NCBI RefSeq assembly: GCF_017893945.1
Contig: NZ_CP054257.1
Span: forward strand, 2,108,001 to 2,172,000
Direction: 5' to 3'
Origin: Treponema parvum
Lineage (GTDB): Bacteria; Spirochaetota; Spirochaetia; Treponematales; Treponemataceae
Length of the DNA stretch: 64,000 bases
Under the pieces are notes generated by a model, which did no database searches, had not been told where the DNA came from, and saw nothing but the letters and a program-made list of their open reading frames with translations. Made by a program: the position numbers and the translations under genes. Positions within the stretch are counted from its first letter, which is position 1. Each line of letters opens with the position of its first letter. Of the stretch, positions 46,497 to 55,149 are shown in pieces.

Positions 46497-47798
46497 TTAT
46501 TTCTTTGCGGGACCTAAAATTTCAACCGCTTTTGCTTCTACTTCACTAGCGGCCTGTTCGGGAGTCATAGTCAAGCCGAACAGAGCTTGGGTTGTGTTTT
46601 TATGAACTTCGCCTAAAGCGGGCGGCAAGTACTGATCATAAAAATTCTGCATGTATTTTGCACCAATGAGAACTCCGTACTGCTGTTTTACAAGAGGATC
46701 CTTTATGTCTACGCCCTTGACGCCGGTATTCATACTTGAACCGTTTGCCATATCCTGTCCGTACGCGAGATCCGAAATCGCGACCAAAAGACCGAAAGCT
46801 TCATCAGGGTGTTTACACGAAGAAGAAATGTGAACTGCATTTCCACCGCCGACAATTTCATCCGCAGAACCTTTTGCGCCTTCGATTACAGGGAATTTAA
46901 ACAGGCCGAGGTTGTTCTTAAAGAAATCAGGAGCTTCGGAACGGCAAGCGCCCAAAAGACCGTTTGTCTGAATTATGTGTGCAGCTCTTCCGCTGTAAAA
47001 AAGCATACGAGAACCGCCGGTGTCGTAATTAATGCCGTTCATTCCTTCAGGATAGTATCCTTTTTTAACCCATTCCTGAATTTTAGCACCTGCTTTTACA
47101 AAACTTTCGTCGGTAAAATCAGCGCCGTTTCTCGCATACGCCTTTGTAAACGTTTCTGCTCCGCCGTAGCGCATGGAAAGATAAATAAAGGTTATAGCGC
47201 CTGGCCATTTGCTTGAGTTTCCGAGCGCAATAGGAATAATTCCGTTTTTCTTAAGAACGTCGCAGTTGTTTTCAAATTCACTTAAGGTTTTAGGAACCGA
47301 AAGGCCATATTTTTTATACAGCTCGGCATTGTAATAAACGGACGAAGGTCCGCATACTACAGGCAAACCGTAGTAAGAGTTTCCGATCTTTCCCATGGAA
47401 ATACCGGGTAAAAGATAATTGTCGGCCACTTTTGTTATCCTATCGCTTATGTCAAGAACTTTGCCTGCCTTTACAAATTCTTCAAGCCAGCCGCCGCCCC
47501 ATGTGACAAATACATCCGGCGGATTCCCGCCGCCCATGGCCGTCTTAAGTTTCGTTTTGTACGGATCGTTTTCAATAGCCTGTTCAATGACTTTTACATT
47601 CGGGTTTGCCGCATGGTATCTGTCAATCGCAGCCTTTACGGCCGCATGACGGGTAGCGCTAGTTCCTATGTGCCACAAGTTCAACGTGATCTGCTCGCCT
47701 GAAGCGGATCCTCTCTTAGGCGCTTCTTTTGTGCCGTTCGCCGCAGCAAGACCGGCCGCAAGGATAAGCACTGCCAAAATAATTCCAATTTTTTTCAT
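46497..47798 (-). CDS. Extracellular sugar-binding protein of an ABC transporter
   Basis: The 433-residue SBP_bac_1-type protein has a cleavable N-terminal signal (about residues 4-20, LAAGLAAA). Its family segments include ITLNLWHIGTS, PPDVFVTWGGGWLEEFV and VVCGPSSVYYNAELYKKYGL. It captures an oligosaccharide outside the cytoplasmic membrane and passes it to the two permeases. The frame is open to 47924; the ATG at 47798 has a GGGGG site and starts the signal. It is the first transport gene after the AraC regulator. Confidence 0.92.
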   Translation of the reverse strand: MKKIGIILAVLILAAGLAAANGTKEAPKRGSASGEQITLNLWHIGTSATRHAAVKAAIDRYHAANPNVKVIEQAIENDPYKTKLKTAMGGGNPPDVFVTWGGGWLEEFVKAGKVLDISDRITKVADNYLLPGISMGKIGNSYYGLPVVCGPSSVYYNAELYKKYGLSVPKTLSEFENNCDVLKKNGIIPIALGNSSKWPGAITFIYLSMRYGGAETFTKAYARNGADFTDESFVKAGAKIQEWVKKGYYPEGMNGINYDTGGSRMLFYSGRAAHIIQTNGLLGACRSEAPDFFKNNLGLFKFPVIEGAKGSADEIVGGGNAVHISSSCKHPDEAFGLLVAISDLAYGQDMANGSSMNTGVKGVDIKDPLVKQQYGVLIGAKYMQNFYDQYLPPALGEVHKNTTQALFGLTMTPEQAASEVEAKAVEILGPAKK

Positions 47799-47827
47799 GT
47801 TACCCCCTATAAAACTGCATAGCCGCA

Positions 47828-47875
47828 GGAAAATTTGAGTTTTCCAAGACGGCGCAATCCGTGCGCACCGCGCAC
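47828..47875 (-). repeat. Partial multi-hairpin element in the binding-protein leader
   Basis: GGAAAA/TTTTCC (47828-47845) and GTGCGC/GCGCAC (47861-47875) lie upstream of the binding-protein start, in the same order as in the 146-bp repeat family, but the outer stem is degenerate. Confidence 0.45.
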
Positions 47876-48068
47876 ATACAACCTTAGTAAAGTGTAAAAG
47901 TGAAATTTTCATATGTAAAGGCACAATTTTTTACCGAATAAAAAGTGTATGTTTGTGTTGGGATAAAAAACGGTTTAAGGGGCTGTCCAAAACTTTAGCG
48001 CTTTGATGTTTTTCTTAATTTTGTTCCAAACTTTTAGTGTGTCAAATAAATTTCGAGTCGGATAGGAT

Positions 48069-49835
48069 TTACCTGTAGACCTTAGGAGTTTTTCCCGTAA
48101 CCCGTTTAAAAGCCCGCCTAAAACTTGAGGCGCTTGAGTACCCCACGGCAAACGCGACATTTTCAATAGGATCGTTTTTTACCGCCAGCAATTCGCAGGC
48201 TTTTTCTATCCGCTTTTTTTCCAAATAATCTGCAAAATTCACACCGAGTTGCTCTTTGTAGATCATAGAAACATAGCTTTCGGACACTGCAAATTTGTCG
48301 CTCACCATTGTAAGGCAAAGCCCCGTCTGGCTATAATTATCATCGAGATAAGATTTTATCTTTTGTGCAAGATCCTTGCGTTGCATGTTTTTTTTCCTTC
48401 CGGCATTTTCACATAAGGATTCGCAAATATTCAGCAGCTCGTCAAAATATTTTCTATGATCTTCGGGCGGCAAAGAATAATTTTTAAGAGAGTCCAAACG
48501 CCGAGCGCTTACGGTTTCAAGCGCTTCAAACGACATGAGCGCCGCACAAATTTTTGCGTTCAGCTCTGAAAACTTTGCGGCGTCGCAAACCCTGTTTTCA
48601 AAATTTTCTTTTTCAATCATGAGCACTATCGATTTTGCAGCTTCAAAGTTTCCCGATCTTATATTGCTGCATAAAAACGCTTCGAGCACTTCAGGATAAA
48701 ACAGATCTTCTTTTCTGACGGCGGTAATGCTGTCGAACAGCCTTTCAAACAGTTTTTCAAGGCTTGCCATATCGCGAACTTCATGCCCCGCCCCGTGCGT
48801 ATCGGCAAAGTAATGCGATTCAAGCGAATCAAAAATGTCTTTTACGGGCTTTCCTTTTTTTACGGCAAGGAAGGAAGATATAAAAAGCCCGACGGCAACA
48901 GTGAACATGAGCATAAGGATTAAAATCAGCCTTAACCTGTTGAATTTGTTCAACAAGCGATCGGAAGAAACGGCAAGAACATAACTCCAACCGTACTGTT
49001 CCGACTGAGTATAAATAATCCAAAGTCCTCTGCCCATTTTCATGTTCCGCCTTTGCGAAAGGTCAAGCGTCTGCAAAAGATCGCTTCGCGACATAAAATC
49101 TTCAGACCAAAGAACATGCGACATAGGCGTTTCGCTTTTATTTTTGATTTCGTCTACTAGAAAAAAGGAATAAGAACCGTATTCTTCGGAAAAATCAAGT
49201 ATGTTTTTCATTGCGCCGCTTGAGATATTGCACACTACCGTTCCGCAATTTTTACCGTCCCTGTCTACGCCGAACGGCACTATGTAATCTATTCCCGCCC
49301 TGTTAGGCAAAAAGAACGGCAGTTTTTTATCAGAATTGCAATACTGATCTTCCCAAAAGGAATATTCAATGCCGAAATTCTTAATATACCCGGTAAAATC
49401 GTCAAACGAATAAACTCCCCTCTTATAAAGAACTTTTTTAGGACGGCGCAAAATCACATATGCCGATTCCAGCAAGTCATTGCCGCGTGCATCGATAATA
49501 TCGGCAAGCGATTCCAGCGTTTTAAGAAGGACAGGATCGTCGGCGTTTTCTATTCTATCCGTCTTTATCAATTCGTTGAGATCCCTATCGCACACCATGT
49601 ATCCTGCCAAGGTCTGAATGGAATCCATGCGCAGATCCATGAGCTGTTTTGAATGATTCAAAACAGTCATGTTAGAAATCATCACATTTTCAGTTATAAA
49701 AGAAAACGTAAACTGCAACGCGATAAGCACAAACGCTATGGGAATCGTCAAAACCGAAACGTAAGAGATAAGGAACTGCATAATCGGGCTTGCAAAATAC
49801 GCCCTTTTAAAAAAACCGCCTGCCGCTTTTTTCAT
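48069..49835 (-). CDS. Membrane-bound AraC-family regulator with extracytoplasmic sensor
   Basis: The 588-residue protein has a transmembrane helix near residues 15-40, an extracytoplasmic region of about 250 residues (Cache-like), a second helix near 295-320, a linker, and a C-terminal AraC domain (about 485-588, ending AFAVGYSSASSFRRAFKRVTGKTPKVYR). The sensing and DNA-binding steps are therefore in one chain. It lies directly upstream of the sugar uptake operon on the same strand and very probably controls it in response to an external sugar. Confidence 0.87.
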   Translation of the reverse strand: MKKAAGGFFKRAYFASPIMQFLISYVSVLTIPIAFVLIALQFTFSFITENVMISNMTVLNHSKQLMDLRMDSIQTLAGYMVCDRDLNELIKTDRIENADDPVLLKTLESLADIIDARGNDLLESAYVILRRPKKVLYKRGVYSFDDFTGYIKNFGIEYSFWEDQYCNSDKKLPFFLPNRAGIDYIVPFGVDRDGKNCGTVVCNISSGAMKNILDFSEEYGSYSFFLVDEIKNKSETPMSHVLWSEDFMSRSDLLQTLDLSQRRNMKMGRGLWIIYTQSEQYGWSYVLAVSSDRLLNKFNRLRLILILMLMFTVAVGLFISSFLAVKKGKPVKDIFDSLESHYFADTHGAGHEVRDMASLEKLFERLFDSITAVRKEDLFYPEVLEAFLCSNIRSGNFEAAKSIVLMIEKENFENRVCDAAKFSELNAKICAALMSFEALETVSARRLDSLKNYSLPPEDHRKYFDELLNICESLCENAGRKKNMQRKDLAQKIKSYLDDNYSQTGLCLTMVSDKFAVSESYVSMIYKEQLGVNFADYLEKKRIEKACELLAVKNDPIENVAFAVGYSSASSFRRAFKRVTGKTPKVYR

Positions 49836-49849
49836 ATATTCTTGTATAT

Positions 49850-49955
49850 CTTGACGAGTTATAACTCGCTGTATTATCGCAAGTTACAACATCGCATTTT
49901 AGCGGCTCATGAGCCGCAGTCACCTCTAAGAACCGCAGTTTTTAGAGGTTCCGTC
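49850..49955 (-). repeat. Hairpin element shared with 27685 (second family, copy 2)
   Basis: Read on the minus strand from the cyclase stop, it gives CCTCTAAAAACTGCGG and its partner, a GCGGCTCATGAGCCGC palindrome absent from the other copy, then ATGCGATGTTGTAACT, GCGATAATACAGCGAG and an AACTCGTC end. The sequence and order match 27685-27762 apart from the extra palindrome. Confidence 0.75.
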
Positions 49956-52046
49956 TTATTTTTCAGTACTGTGCCACACTCCGTCCCATTGATCATTCGG
50001 GTTCTCCATGAGAATTCTGCACTTTTGCGCGTAGGATCTGCAAGGACCGTCTTCGCCGCAAAAGCGTTCGAACAATAAAAGAGAATCGGAAAATCTTCCG
50101 GAATAAAAGAGATCTCTTGCCTTATCGAAATTTTCAAAAATTTCGAATTTTTTTTCAAACTCGCTCATCTCAAGCGGTTCGAATACGGTAACGGCTTCTT
50201 TTTTCCCGACAACAGCCACACGGGCTAGTTCCCGCCAATAAAGGTTACATCCGAATTTTACGGCCGCATCCTTTGTAGCCTTTGAACACATCGTGTAAGT
50301 ACCGAACTGTTTGTTAAGCCCTTCCAGTCTTGAAGCGAGATTTACGCTGTCTCCCAGCATAGTATAATCAAACCGGCTGTGCGACCCCATGTTTCCCACT
50401 ACCGCATAGCCGGTATTAAGTCCTATCCGCTGATAGATTTGCCCGCCTGAAAGTTTTGCAAGATCAGCTCGCATCAGGCTCAATTGCCTTTGACATTGCA
50501 TGGCGGCGTCTACGGCTCTTAAAGCGTGGTCTTCTTCATCGGCGGGCGCGTTCCAAAAGGCTATAATCGCATCTCCTTCATATTTATCTATCGTTCCGCC
50601 CGTATTCAAAATAATATCCGTCATTGCCGAAAGATAAGTGTTTAGGAATTCGGTAAGAGCTTCAGGGGAAAGTTTTTCAGAAACGGAAGTAAACCCCTGT
50701 ATGTCCGAAAAATAAATGCTTATCTCCCGCTTTTCGCCGCCGAGCTTGAGTTTTTTAGGATCCGTTATAAGCTGTTCGATTACAACGGGACTTAAATATT
50801 GGCTGAAAGCTGATTTAATGAATTTTTTCTGCCGGCCTTCAAAAACATAGCCTAAAAAAACCTGTGTGCCAAAAGAAAGTATAAAACCTGCCAAAGGAGC
50901 GGCGAGTAATATCCATAAATTGAAATAAAACAGAACAAATGAAAGCGAAATGATCGCCGCCGCGCCTAAAAAAAGAGCCGCCGCCGCTATCACAGGCGCC
51001 GTTTTTTGATTTTTTTGTCTGCCGGTAATGTCAAGCACCATAGCTCCTGCAAAACACACCGCAAACAAATAGATGAGGTTAAGCCACGCCGGAATCTTTT
51101 TTACAAAACCGCCATTTAAAATGTTGTCGTAAGCGGTTATGTGAACGCCGACACCCGGATACACTTGCGACACGGGCGAAGAACATATATCAAACAGGCC
51201 GGGAGCGTAATAGGCCAAAAACACGGCAGTATTCTTAAAATTTTCAGGCGGAAGAATGGGCTCTTTACCCGCCAAAAGAGCGTCGTAGCTTTTTAAAATA
51301 TCACAGGCTCTGTAAGGAAGATAGGAATCGATATTTCTTTTATATCTTAGCAAAACGGTTTCGTCAGGAAGAAGCGGCGAATTTTTTTTAAGCGATGAAA
51401 TTGCTTCAGCGACAGATTTTTTGCCTGCCCTTTGCTCGCCGATCACAAACGGCGCCGCTCCCAGCGAAGGATATTCAACTCCGTTCAAATTAAAAGACAG
51501 TCTTGTCCGCCTTATAACGTCGTCGCCGTCCTTTGCGCTTATGATATTTGCCAAAAGCGCCGCGGAATTTTTAAGGCTTTCGACCGGAAACAGCGCCTTA
51601 TAGCCTTTTTCGCTTTCGGCGCTTGCAGATCCGCCGCCCGAAGCCGTATCCGCAAACATAACCTGAACTACCCTGCCGTTTTCTCTGCACGCAATAGCGA
51701 AATTTTCATCGTCGGCAATTCCGTAAACCGAAGGTTCCGTATAAAGAACGTCCAAAAGCACGCAGGCGGCATCTCCCAATGTCATATATCTTACGATATC
51801 GCCGTAGGCCGAACGCGGCCACGGCCATCCCCAGCCTTTTTCTTTTTGCGCCCAATCAATGCTTGCCTGGTCGACTGCAATAAAGCAAATTTCATCGGAC
51901 GGAGGCGTTCTTTCGGGAGTTAAAACCGTCCTGGCGTCATAGGCTTTATTTTCGGCAAACGTAAAAAAACCTGAAAAATGCAATAACGAGCATAAAGCAA
52001 AAACTCCGATAAAGACCGCTACGTTTCTCTTTTTTAATTTCTTCAT
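49956..52046 (-). CDS. CHASE2-domain adenylate/guanylate cyclase
   Basis: The 696-residue membrane protein has an N-terminal helix (about residues 8-28), an extracytoplasmic CHASE2 sensor (about 35-310), two or three further helices (about 320-410) and a class III cyclase domain (about 450-620). The metal-binding Asp residues are in IYFSDIQGFTS and DKYEGDAIIAFW. It makes cAMP or cGMP in response to an envelope signal. It starts 3 nt after the M48 protease stop, so it is probably translated by coupling. Confidence 0.93.
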   Translation of the reverse strand: MKKLKKRNVAVFIGVFALCSLLHFSGFFTFAENKAYDARTVLTPERTPPSDEICFIAVDQASIDWAQKEKGWGWPWPRSAYGDIVRYMTLGDAACVLLDVLYTEPSVYGIADDENFAIACRENGRVVQVMFADTASGGGSASAESEKGYKALFPVESLKNSAALLANIISAKDGDDVIRRTRLSFNLNGVEYPSLGAAPFVIGEQRAGKKSVAEAISSLKKNSPLLPDETVLLRYKRNIDSYLPYRACDILKSYDALLAGKEPILPPENFKNTAVFLAYYAPGLFDICSSPVSQVYPGVGVHITAYDNILNGGFVKKIPAWLNLIYLFAVCFAGAMVLDITGRQKNQKTAPVIAAAALFLGAAAIISLSFVLFYFNLWILLAAPLAGFILSFGTQVFLGYVFEGRQKKFIKSAFSQYLSPVVIEQLITDPKKLKLGGEKREISIYFSDIQGFTSVSEKLSPEALTEFLNTYLSAMTDIILNTGGTIDKYEGDAIIAFWNAPADEEDHALRAVDAAMQCQRQLSLMRADLAKLSGGQIYQRIGLNTGYAVVGNMGSHSRFDYTMLGDSVNLASRLEGLNKQFGTYTMCSKATKDAAVKFGCNLYWRELARVAVVGKKEAVTVFEPLEMSEFEKKFEIFENFDKARDLFYSGRFSDSLLLFERFCGEDGPCRSYAQKCRILMENPNDQWDGVWHSTEK

Positions 52047-52049
52047 ATT

Positions 52050-52973
52050 TTACAAAAACTCTTTTATGCGCTCAAAACGCCCCGTTCTGATCAAGCGGGC
52101 TTCATCGTCAGAATATTTTTCATACTTGCCTTTGAGATTTTCCATGCGGGCTTCGGGCGAAGGATGAGTTTTTGAAAATCCCGTCGTCTGTCCCTTTTCT
52201 TTTTCCTTTAAAAGTTCAAGCATCGAACGCATGGCGTTAGGATCGTAGCCTGCGGCTTTTAAAAGCAAAAGAGCGTTTTCGTCGGCCTCATATTCTTGTT
52301 TTTTCGAATAACCCGAATTTACCATAGTGCTCACTATGTCGTTTACGGTATCGTCAAATCCCGCTACGATTCCGGCCAATTCTCCGGAATTTACGGATAC
52401 GGTAAGGGCGGCTCCTGCGGTTTTTAAAACAGCGTCCGTAGCACGGCTGGATCTGATCGCCTTTATGCTGTGCCGCAGCTGTATGTGAGATATTTCATGA
52501 GCAAGGACTGCAGCCAATTCGTCTTCGGAATGAGCGCAGGATATGAGCCCCCTGCTTACCATGATGTGTCCGCCTGAAGTTGCAAAAGCGTTTACTTCGT
52601 CCGTATCAAGGATCGCGACCCGGTAGTTTTTGTATAATACGGGCCTGTCGGAATTAATTGAAACGGTATTGCATATTTCGTTAAGATATTTTTGCGCCTT
52701 TGCAGAATCAAAGACCTTATAATTTTCAAGAATATTACCGGCAACGGCACGGCCTATATAGTATTCCTGTTCGGGAGTAACGGTTTCTGCAGCCTTGCCG
52801 ATAGCGGCGGCAGATGAAGATACGGAAGACGCAATATTAGGATCGACAATTCCTGCCGATCCCGCTGCTTCGGCTGCGGCGCTCGCAATGTTCATAACGG
52901 AACTGCACGAGTTTAAGATTAAAAGTCCGCTTAACAATAAACAAACGGTCAAGATAAACGCATTTTTTTTCAT
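52050..52973 (-). CDS. M48-family metalloprotease lipoprotein
   Basis: The 307-residue protein has a lipoprotein signal (LLILNSCSS, lipid Cys near residue 23) and the zinc motif HEISHIQLRH near residue 163, with the third ligand Glu in KKQEYEADENALLL. It resembles BepA/LoiP-type proteases that manage outer-membrane protein assembly. It overlaps the upstream SH3-protein gene by 4 nt and is followed by the cyclase, giving a three-gene operon. Confidence 0.9.
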   Translation of the reverse strand: MKKNAFILTVCLLLSGLLILNSCSSVMNIASAAAEAAGSAGIVDPNIASSVSSSAAAIGKAAETVTPEQEYYIGRAVAGNILENYKVFDSAKAQKYLNEICNTVSINSDRPVLYKNYRVAILDTDEVNAFATSGGHIMVSRGLISCAHSEDELAAVLAHEISHIQLRHSIKAIRSSRATDAVLKTAGAALTVSVNSGELAGIVAGFDDTVNDIVSTMVNSGYSKKQEYEADENALLLLKAAGYDPNAMRSMLELLKEKEKGQTTGFSKTHPSPEARMENLKGKYEKYSDDEARLIRTGRFERIKEFL

Positions 52974-53440
52974 TCCCCAGCCCCGTTTAATTTTCCTTTA
53001 AGTATGAATTGAAAAAGATCCGAAGAAGAAAGCTCCGCATTTTCCATTTTGTCCACAGCGGCGTAGTCGGCCTTTCCCGATTTTTTGTATTCGTTTTCCA
53101 CTTCCTCACTGAACCCCTTACCGGCGAGCGCAAGTTCTTTCGCATCTGCGGAAACACGGTTGCCTCTTGAAACGATCTTCTTTTTTGTGAGCGCCGAACT
53201 TTGAAGCCAGCCTGAAACATCTTTTGCTGCGGCGCCTTGATCTTGAGGAGAAACTTTTATCCATTTTCCGTCTGAAGAAAGAACGTCCACTCTGTCGCCG
53301 TATAAAAGAGTTGCGACAGTTTTTGAAAAAAAGAAAGTGTTTTCTTTGAGCTGCGCCTTTTGTGCGCATATGTACATCGTTTCCGCGCTCAGGCATCCGC
53401 ACAAAAAAAGAAACACAAGCACGGCAGATTTTTGTTTCAT
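52970..53440 (-). CDS. Exported bacterial SH3-domain protein
   Basis: The 156-residue protein has a signal peptide (residues 3-19, ending CLSAE) and one SH3b-like domain (about 22-85: MYICAQKAQLKENTFFFS, LLYGDRVDVLSSDGKWIKV, GWLQSSALTKK). The C-terminal 60 residues are charged and unassigned. SH3b domains often bind cell-wall peptides. The ATG at 53440 has GGGAG; the longer frame to 53491 is not supported. It heads the operon with the M48 protease and the cyclase. Confidence 0.78.
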   Translation of the reverse strand: MKQKSAVLVFLFLCGCLSAETMYICAQKAQLKENTFFFSKTVATLLYGDRVDVLSSDGKWIKVSPQDQGAAAKDVSGWLQSSALTKKKIVSRGNRVSADAKELALAGKGFSEEVENEYKKSGKADYAAVDKMENAELSSSDLFQFILKGKLNGAGE

Positions 53441-53712
53441 ATAAACTCCCGTAAAAACAAAAAAGAAAAAAATCAAGGAACGCCCGAGCACAACGGACGG
53501 TCAACAAATCGGCAAACGATCATTCAATCGTCCGTAAAATTTCCTGCGCTAAAGCGTTTTTCCAATGAAGATATAAAAATACTATATTGAATTGATAAAT
53601 ATGTCCAGTTTCAGAGTGATTTATATCAAGGCAGGCGGCAGGAACCAAGCTACAAAAATGCTTAACAGCATAAAAGGCTAGCCTCCCGGCAGCGATCCGC
53701 CGCAATAAACGA

Positions 53713-53870
53713 AGGTTTAACTTCGACCACTGAATAAGCGCGGTCTCGTTAAACGGCGAGTTTGCTGTGCAAACATCGCAAATTAACGTATCCGCTATTG
53801 CGCACGAATTGCCCAGCCCCTAAATCTGAAGATTTAATCACTGTGCAATTTTAAGGAAGGGTTAAAAGCC
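53713..53870 (-). repeat. Multi-hairpin element, opposite orientation
   Basis: It reads, on the plus strand, GGTTTAA, a GACC/GGTC arm, GTTTGC/GCAAAC, a GCG/CGC arm with GCGCAC, then AATTGC...GCAATT enclosing TAAATC/GATTTA, ending TTTTAAGGAAGG. This is the reverse of the arrangement upstream of clpP, and shares GAGTTTGCTGTGCAAACATC with it. Confidence 0.65.
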
Positions 53871-53891
53871 GCTCACAGCGTCAGCGCCGGT

Positions 53892-53993
53892 TTACGCTTT
53901 TGTCCAGTCTTCCACTTTTATCCAAGGGATTCTTCCAAATTCGTCATAATTATTTGTAACAACCGTAAGATTCCTTGTCATTGCCGCAGGGCT
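53892..53993 (-). pseudogene. VapC C-terminal remnant
   Basis: The minus strand encodes AMTRNLTVVTNNYDEFGRI followed by PWIKVEDWTKA and a stop, the usual end of a VapC PIN domain (VTNN...F.RI....EDW). Upstream the frame is broken: TGA lies at 53994-53996, and HAEALRQ continues in another frame. No antitoxin is visible nearby. Confidence 0.65.
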
Positions 53994-54232
53994 TCAGCAT
54001 GAGAATTTATATTCCCAAAAAAATAACCGTTACCGGAAAAAATCGGCTGCATTCCCGGCAGTCGTCCTGCCGTTTGCGCGGGGAACTTCGCGCTCGTTAC
54101 AAGTGCCGCTGCTGACCGTAATCGTGAAATGCTGATTAAAGCGAGGAGCGCATATAATCAGCGCTTCCTTTTGTTTCTCATAAGTCTCGAATTTATAACT
54201 AGACTTATTACGAAACAAAAGATTTCAGAGTG

Positions 54233-54268
54233 AGCACTGAATAATCCGCTTTCGGATTATTCAGTGCT
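54233..54268. terminator. Perfect 16-bp hairpin
   Basis: AGCACTGAATAATCCG (54233-54248), loop CTTT, and its exact complement (54253-54268), followed by TTCATATT. It may insulate the defence operon from upstream transcription. Confidence 0.55.
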
Positions 54269-54286
54269 TTCATATTATCGGACTTG

Positions 54287-54315
54287 AGCGAACTTTTTTT
54301 GCCAAAAAGTTCGCT
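54287..54315. terminator. Perfect 12-bp hairpin with a T run in the stem
   Basis: AGCGAACTTTTT (54287-54298), loop TTGCC, and AAAAAGTTCGCT (54304-54315). It stands as a second stem just after the 54233 hairpin, before the operon promoter. Confidence 0.5.
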
Positions 54316-54472
54316 TGCCATTCCTTATAGTGCGGCATTGCCGAAACCTGCAGTTCAAGATAAATTACTAATGGATGCAACGCGCTCCATAGACATAAAG
54401 ATTTCATCCACAACTGCTTAGGTTTTAAATTTGCTTATCTTGTAGTATACTGTGATTATCAGTGAGACAGAC

Positions 54473-55141
54473 ATGGCGAATTCAAAAGATACGATAAAAT
54501 TTATTTTGAATGATCTTACAAGCGTCCATGAAAACCTTCTGGCACTATCGGAAGATATTTGGGACAGCATAGACCATAACGACAATCAAAAACTCGAAGA
54601 AGGCTGTTTGTTTAAAAAACAGTTCAATGCGCTTCTCGATAATTTTGAACACAATGCCGAAGAAATAAGCGCTCTCATTTCTCAGTTTACAGGGATAAAA
54701 GAAGAACCGCCGTCCGGCATTAAAGCCCCAGCCGAAAACAAACGGATCATTGCCGAACTCGACAAGTCCGAGCCGCATTCGCTCAGCGAAAATTTTACTT
54801 ACAAACGACCGTATGCATTCGTTTTGGAAGAACATGCATATACGGAGCTTATGACATGGAAAGATCTGTATATACAGGTGTGCCGGCATCTTATTGCAAA
54901 GGATAAAAACAGATTCGACAGCCTTGCCGATAATGCTGATTTTATCAGCACACAAAACAGAAAATATTATTCCGAAGATAAATCCGCTTGCCGTACACCC
55001 TGCAAAATCACAGACAAAACATTCATCGAAGTAAATTTATCCGCCAATCATTTTGTAAAACTTATAAAAGAATTGTTCGAATATTTTAAAATCGACGCCA
55101 AGTCTATGAAAATATATTTGCGGCAAGATCGAAATGCCTAA
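54473..55141 (+). CDS. Unknown protein at the head of the PLD-helicase/methylase operon
   Basis: I do not recognise this 222-residue protein with confidence. The N-terminal 60 residues look helical and may form a coiled coil (LTSVHENLLALSEDIWDSI, then LFKKQFNALLDNFEHNAEEI). A polar linker follows. The C-terminal 100 residues run TWKDLYIQVCRHLIAKD, RKYYSEDK, PCKITDKTFIEVNLSANHF and KLIKELFEYFKI, which reminds me of a module seen at the end of restriction-associated proteins, but I cannot name it. A GTG at 54452 is in frame; I prefer the ATG at 54473. A TATACT -10 box lies at 54446-54451. The helicase gene follows after 8 nt. Confidence 0.6.
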   Translation: MANSKDTIKFILNDLTSVHENLLALSEDIWDSIDHNDNQKLEEGCLFKKQFNALLDNFEHNAEEISALISQFTGIKEEPPSGIKAPAENKRIIAELDKSEPHSLSENFTYKRPYAFVLEEHAYTELMTWKDLYIQVCRHLIAKDKNRFDSLADNADFISTQNRKYYSEDKSACRTPCKITDKTFIEVNLSANHFVKLIKELFEYFKIDAKSMKIYLRQDRNA

Positions 55142-55149
55142 GGTAAAAT

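Larger units (their letters stand above)
53441..54472. other. Gene-poor, hairpin-rich region before the defence operon
   Basis: No intact gene is seen. It holds a copy of the multi-hairpin element (53713-53870), a vapC remnant (53892-53993), and two strong hairpins at 54233-54268 and 54287-54315. A probable promoter for the following operon is near 54446. The base composition turns AT-rich at its right end. Confidence 0.6.

Noticed and set aside
54030..54218. Minus-strand 62-residue ORF before the defence operon
   Set aside because: No recognisable sequence, no ribosome site, and it lies in a region of remnants and hairpins.
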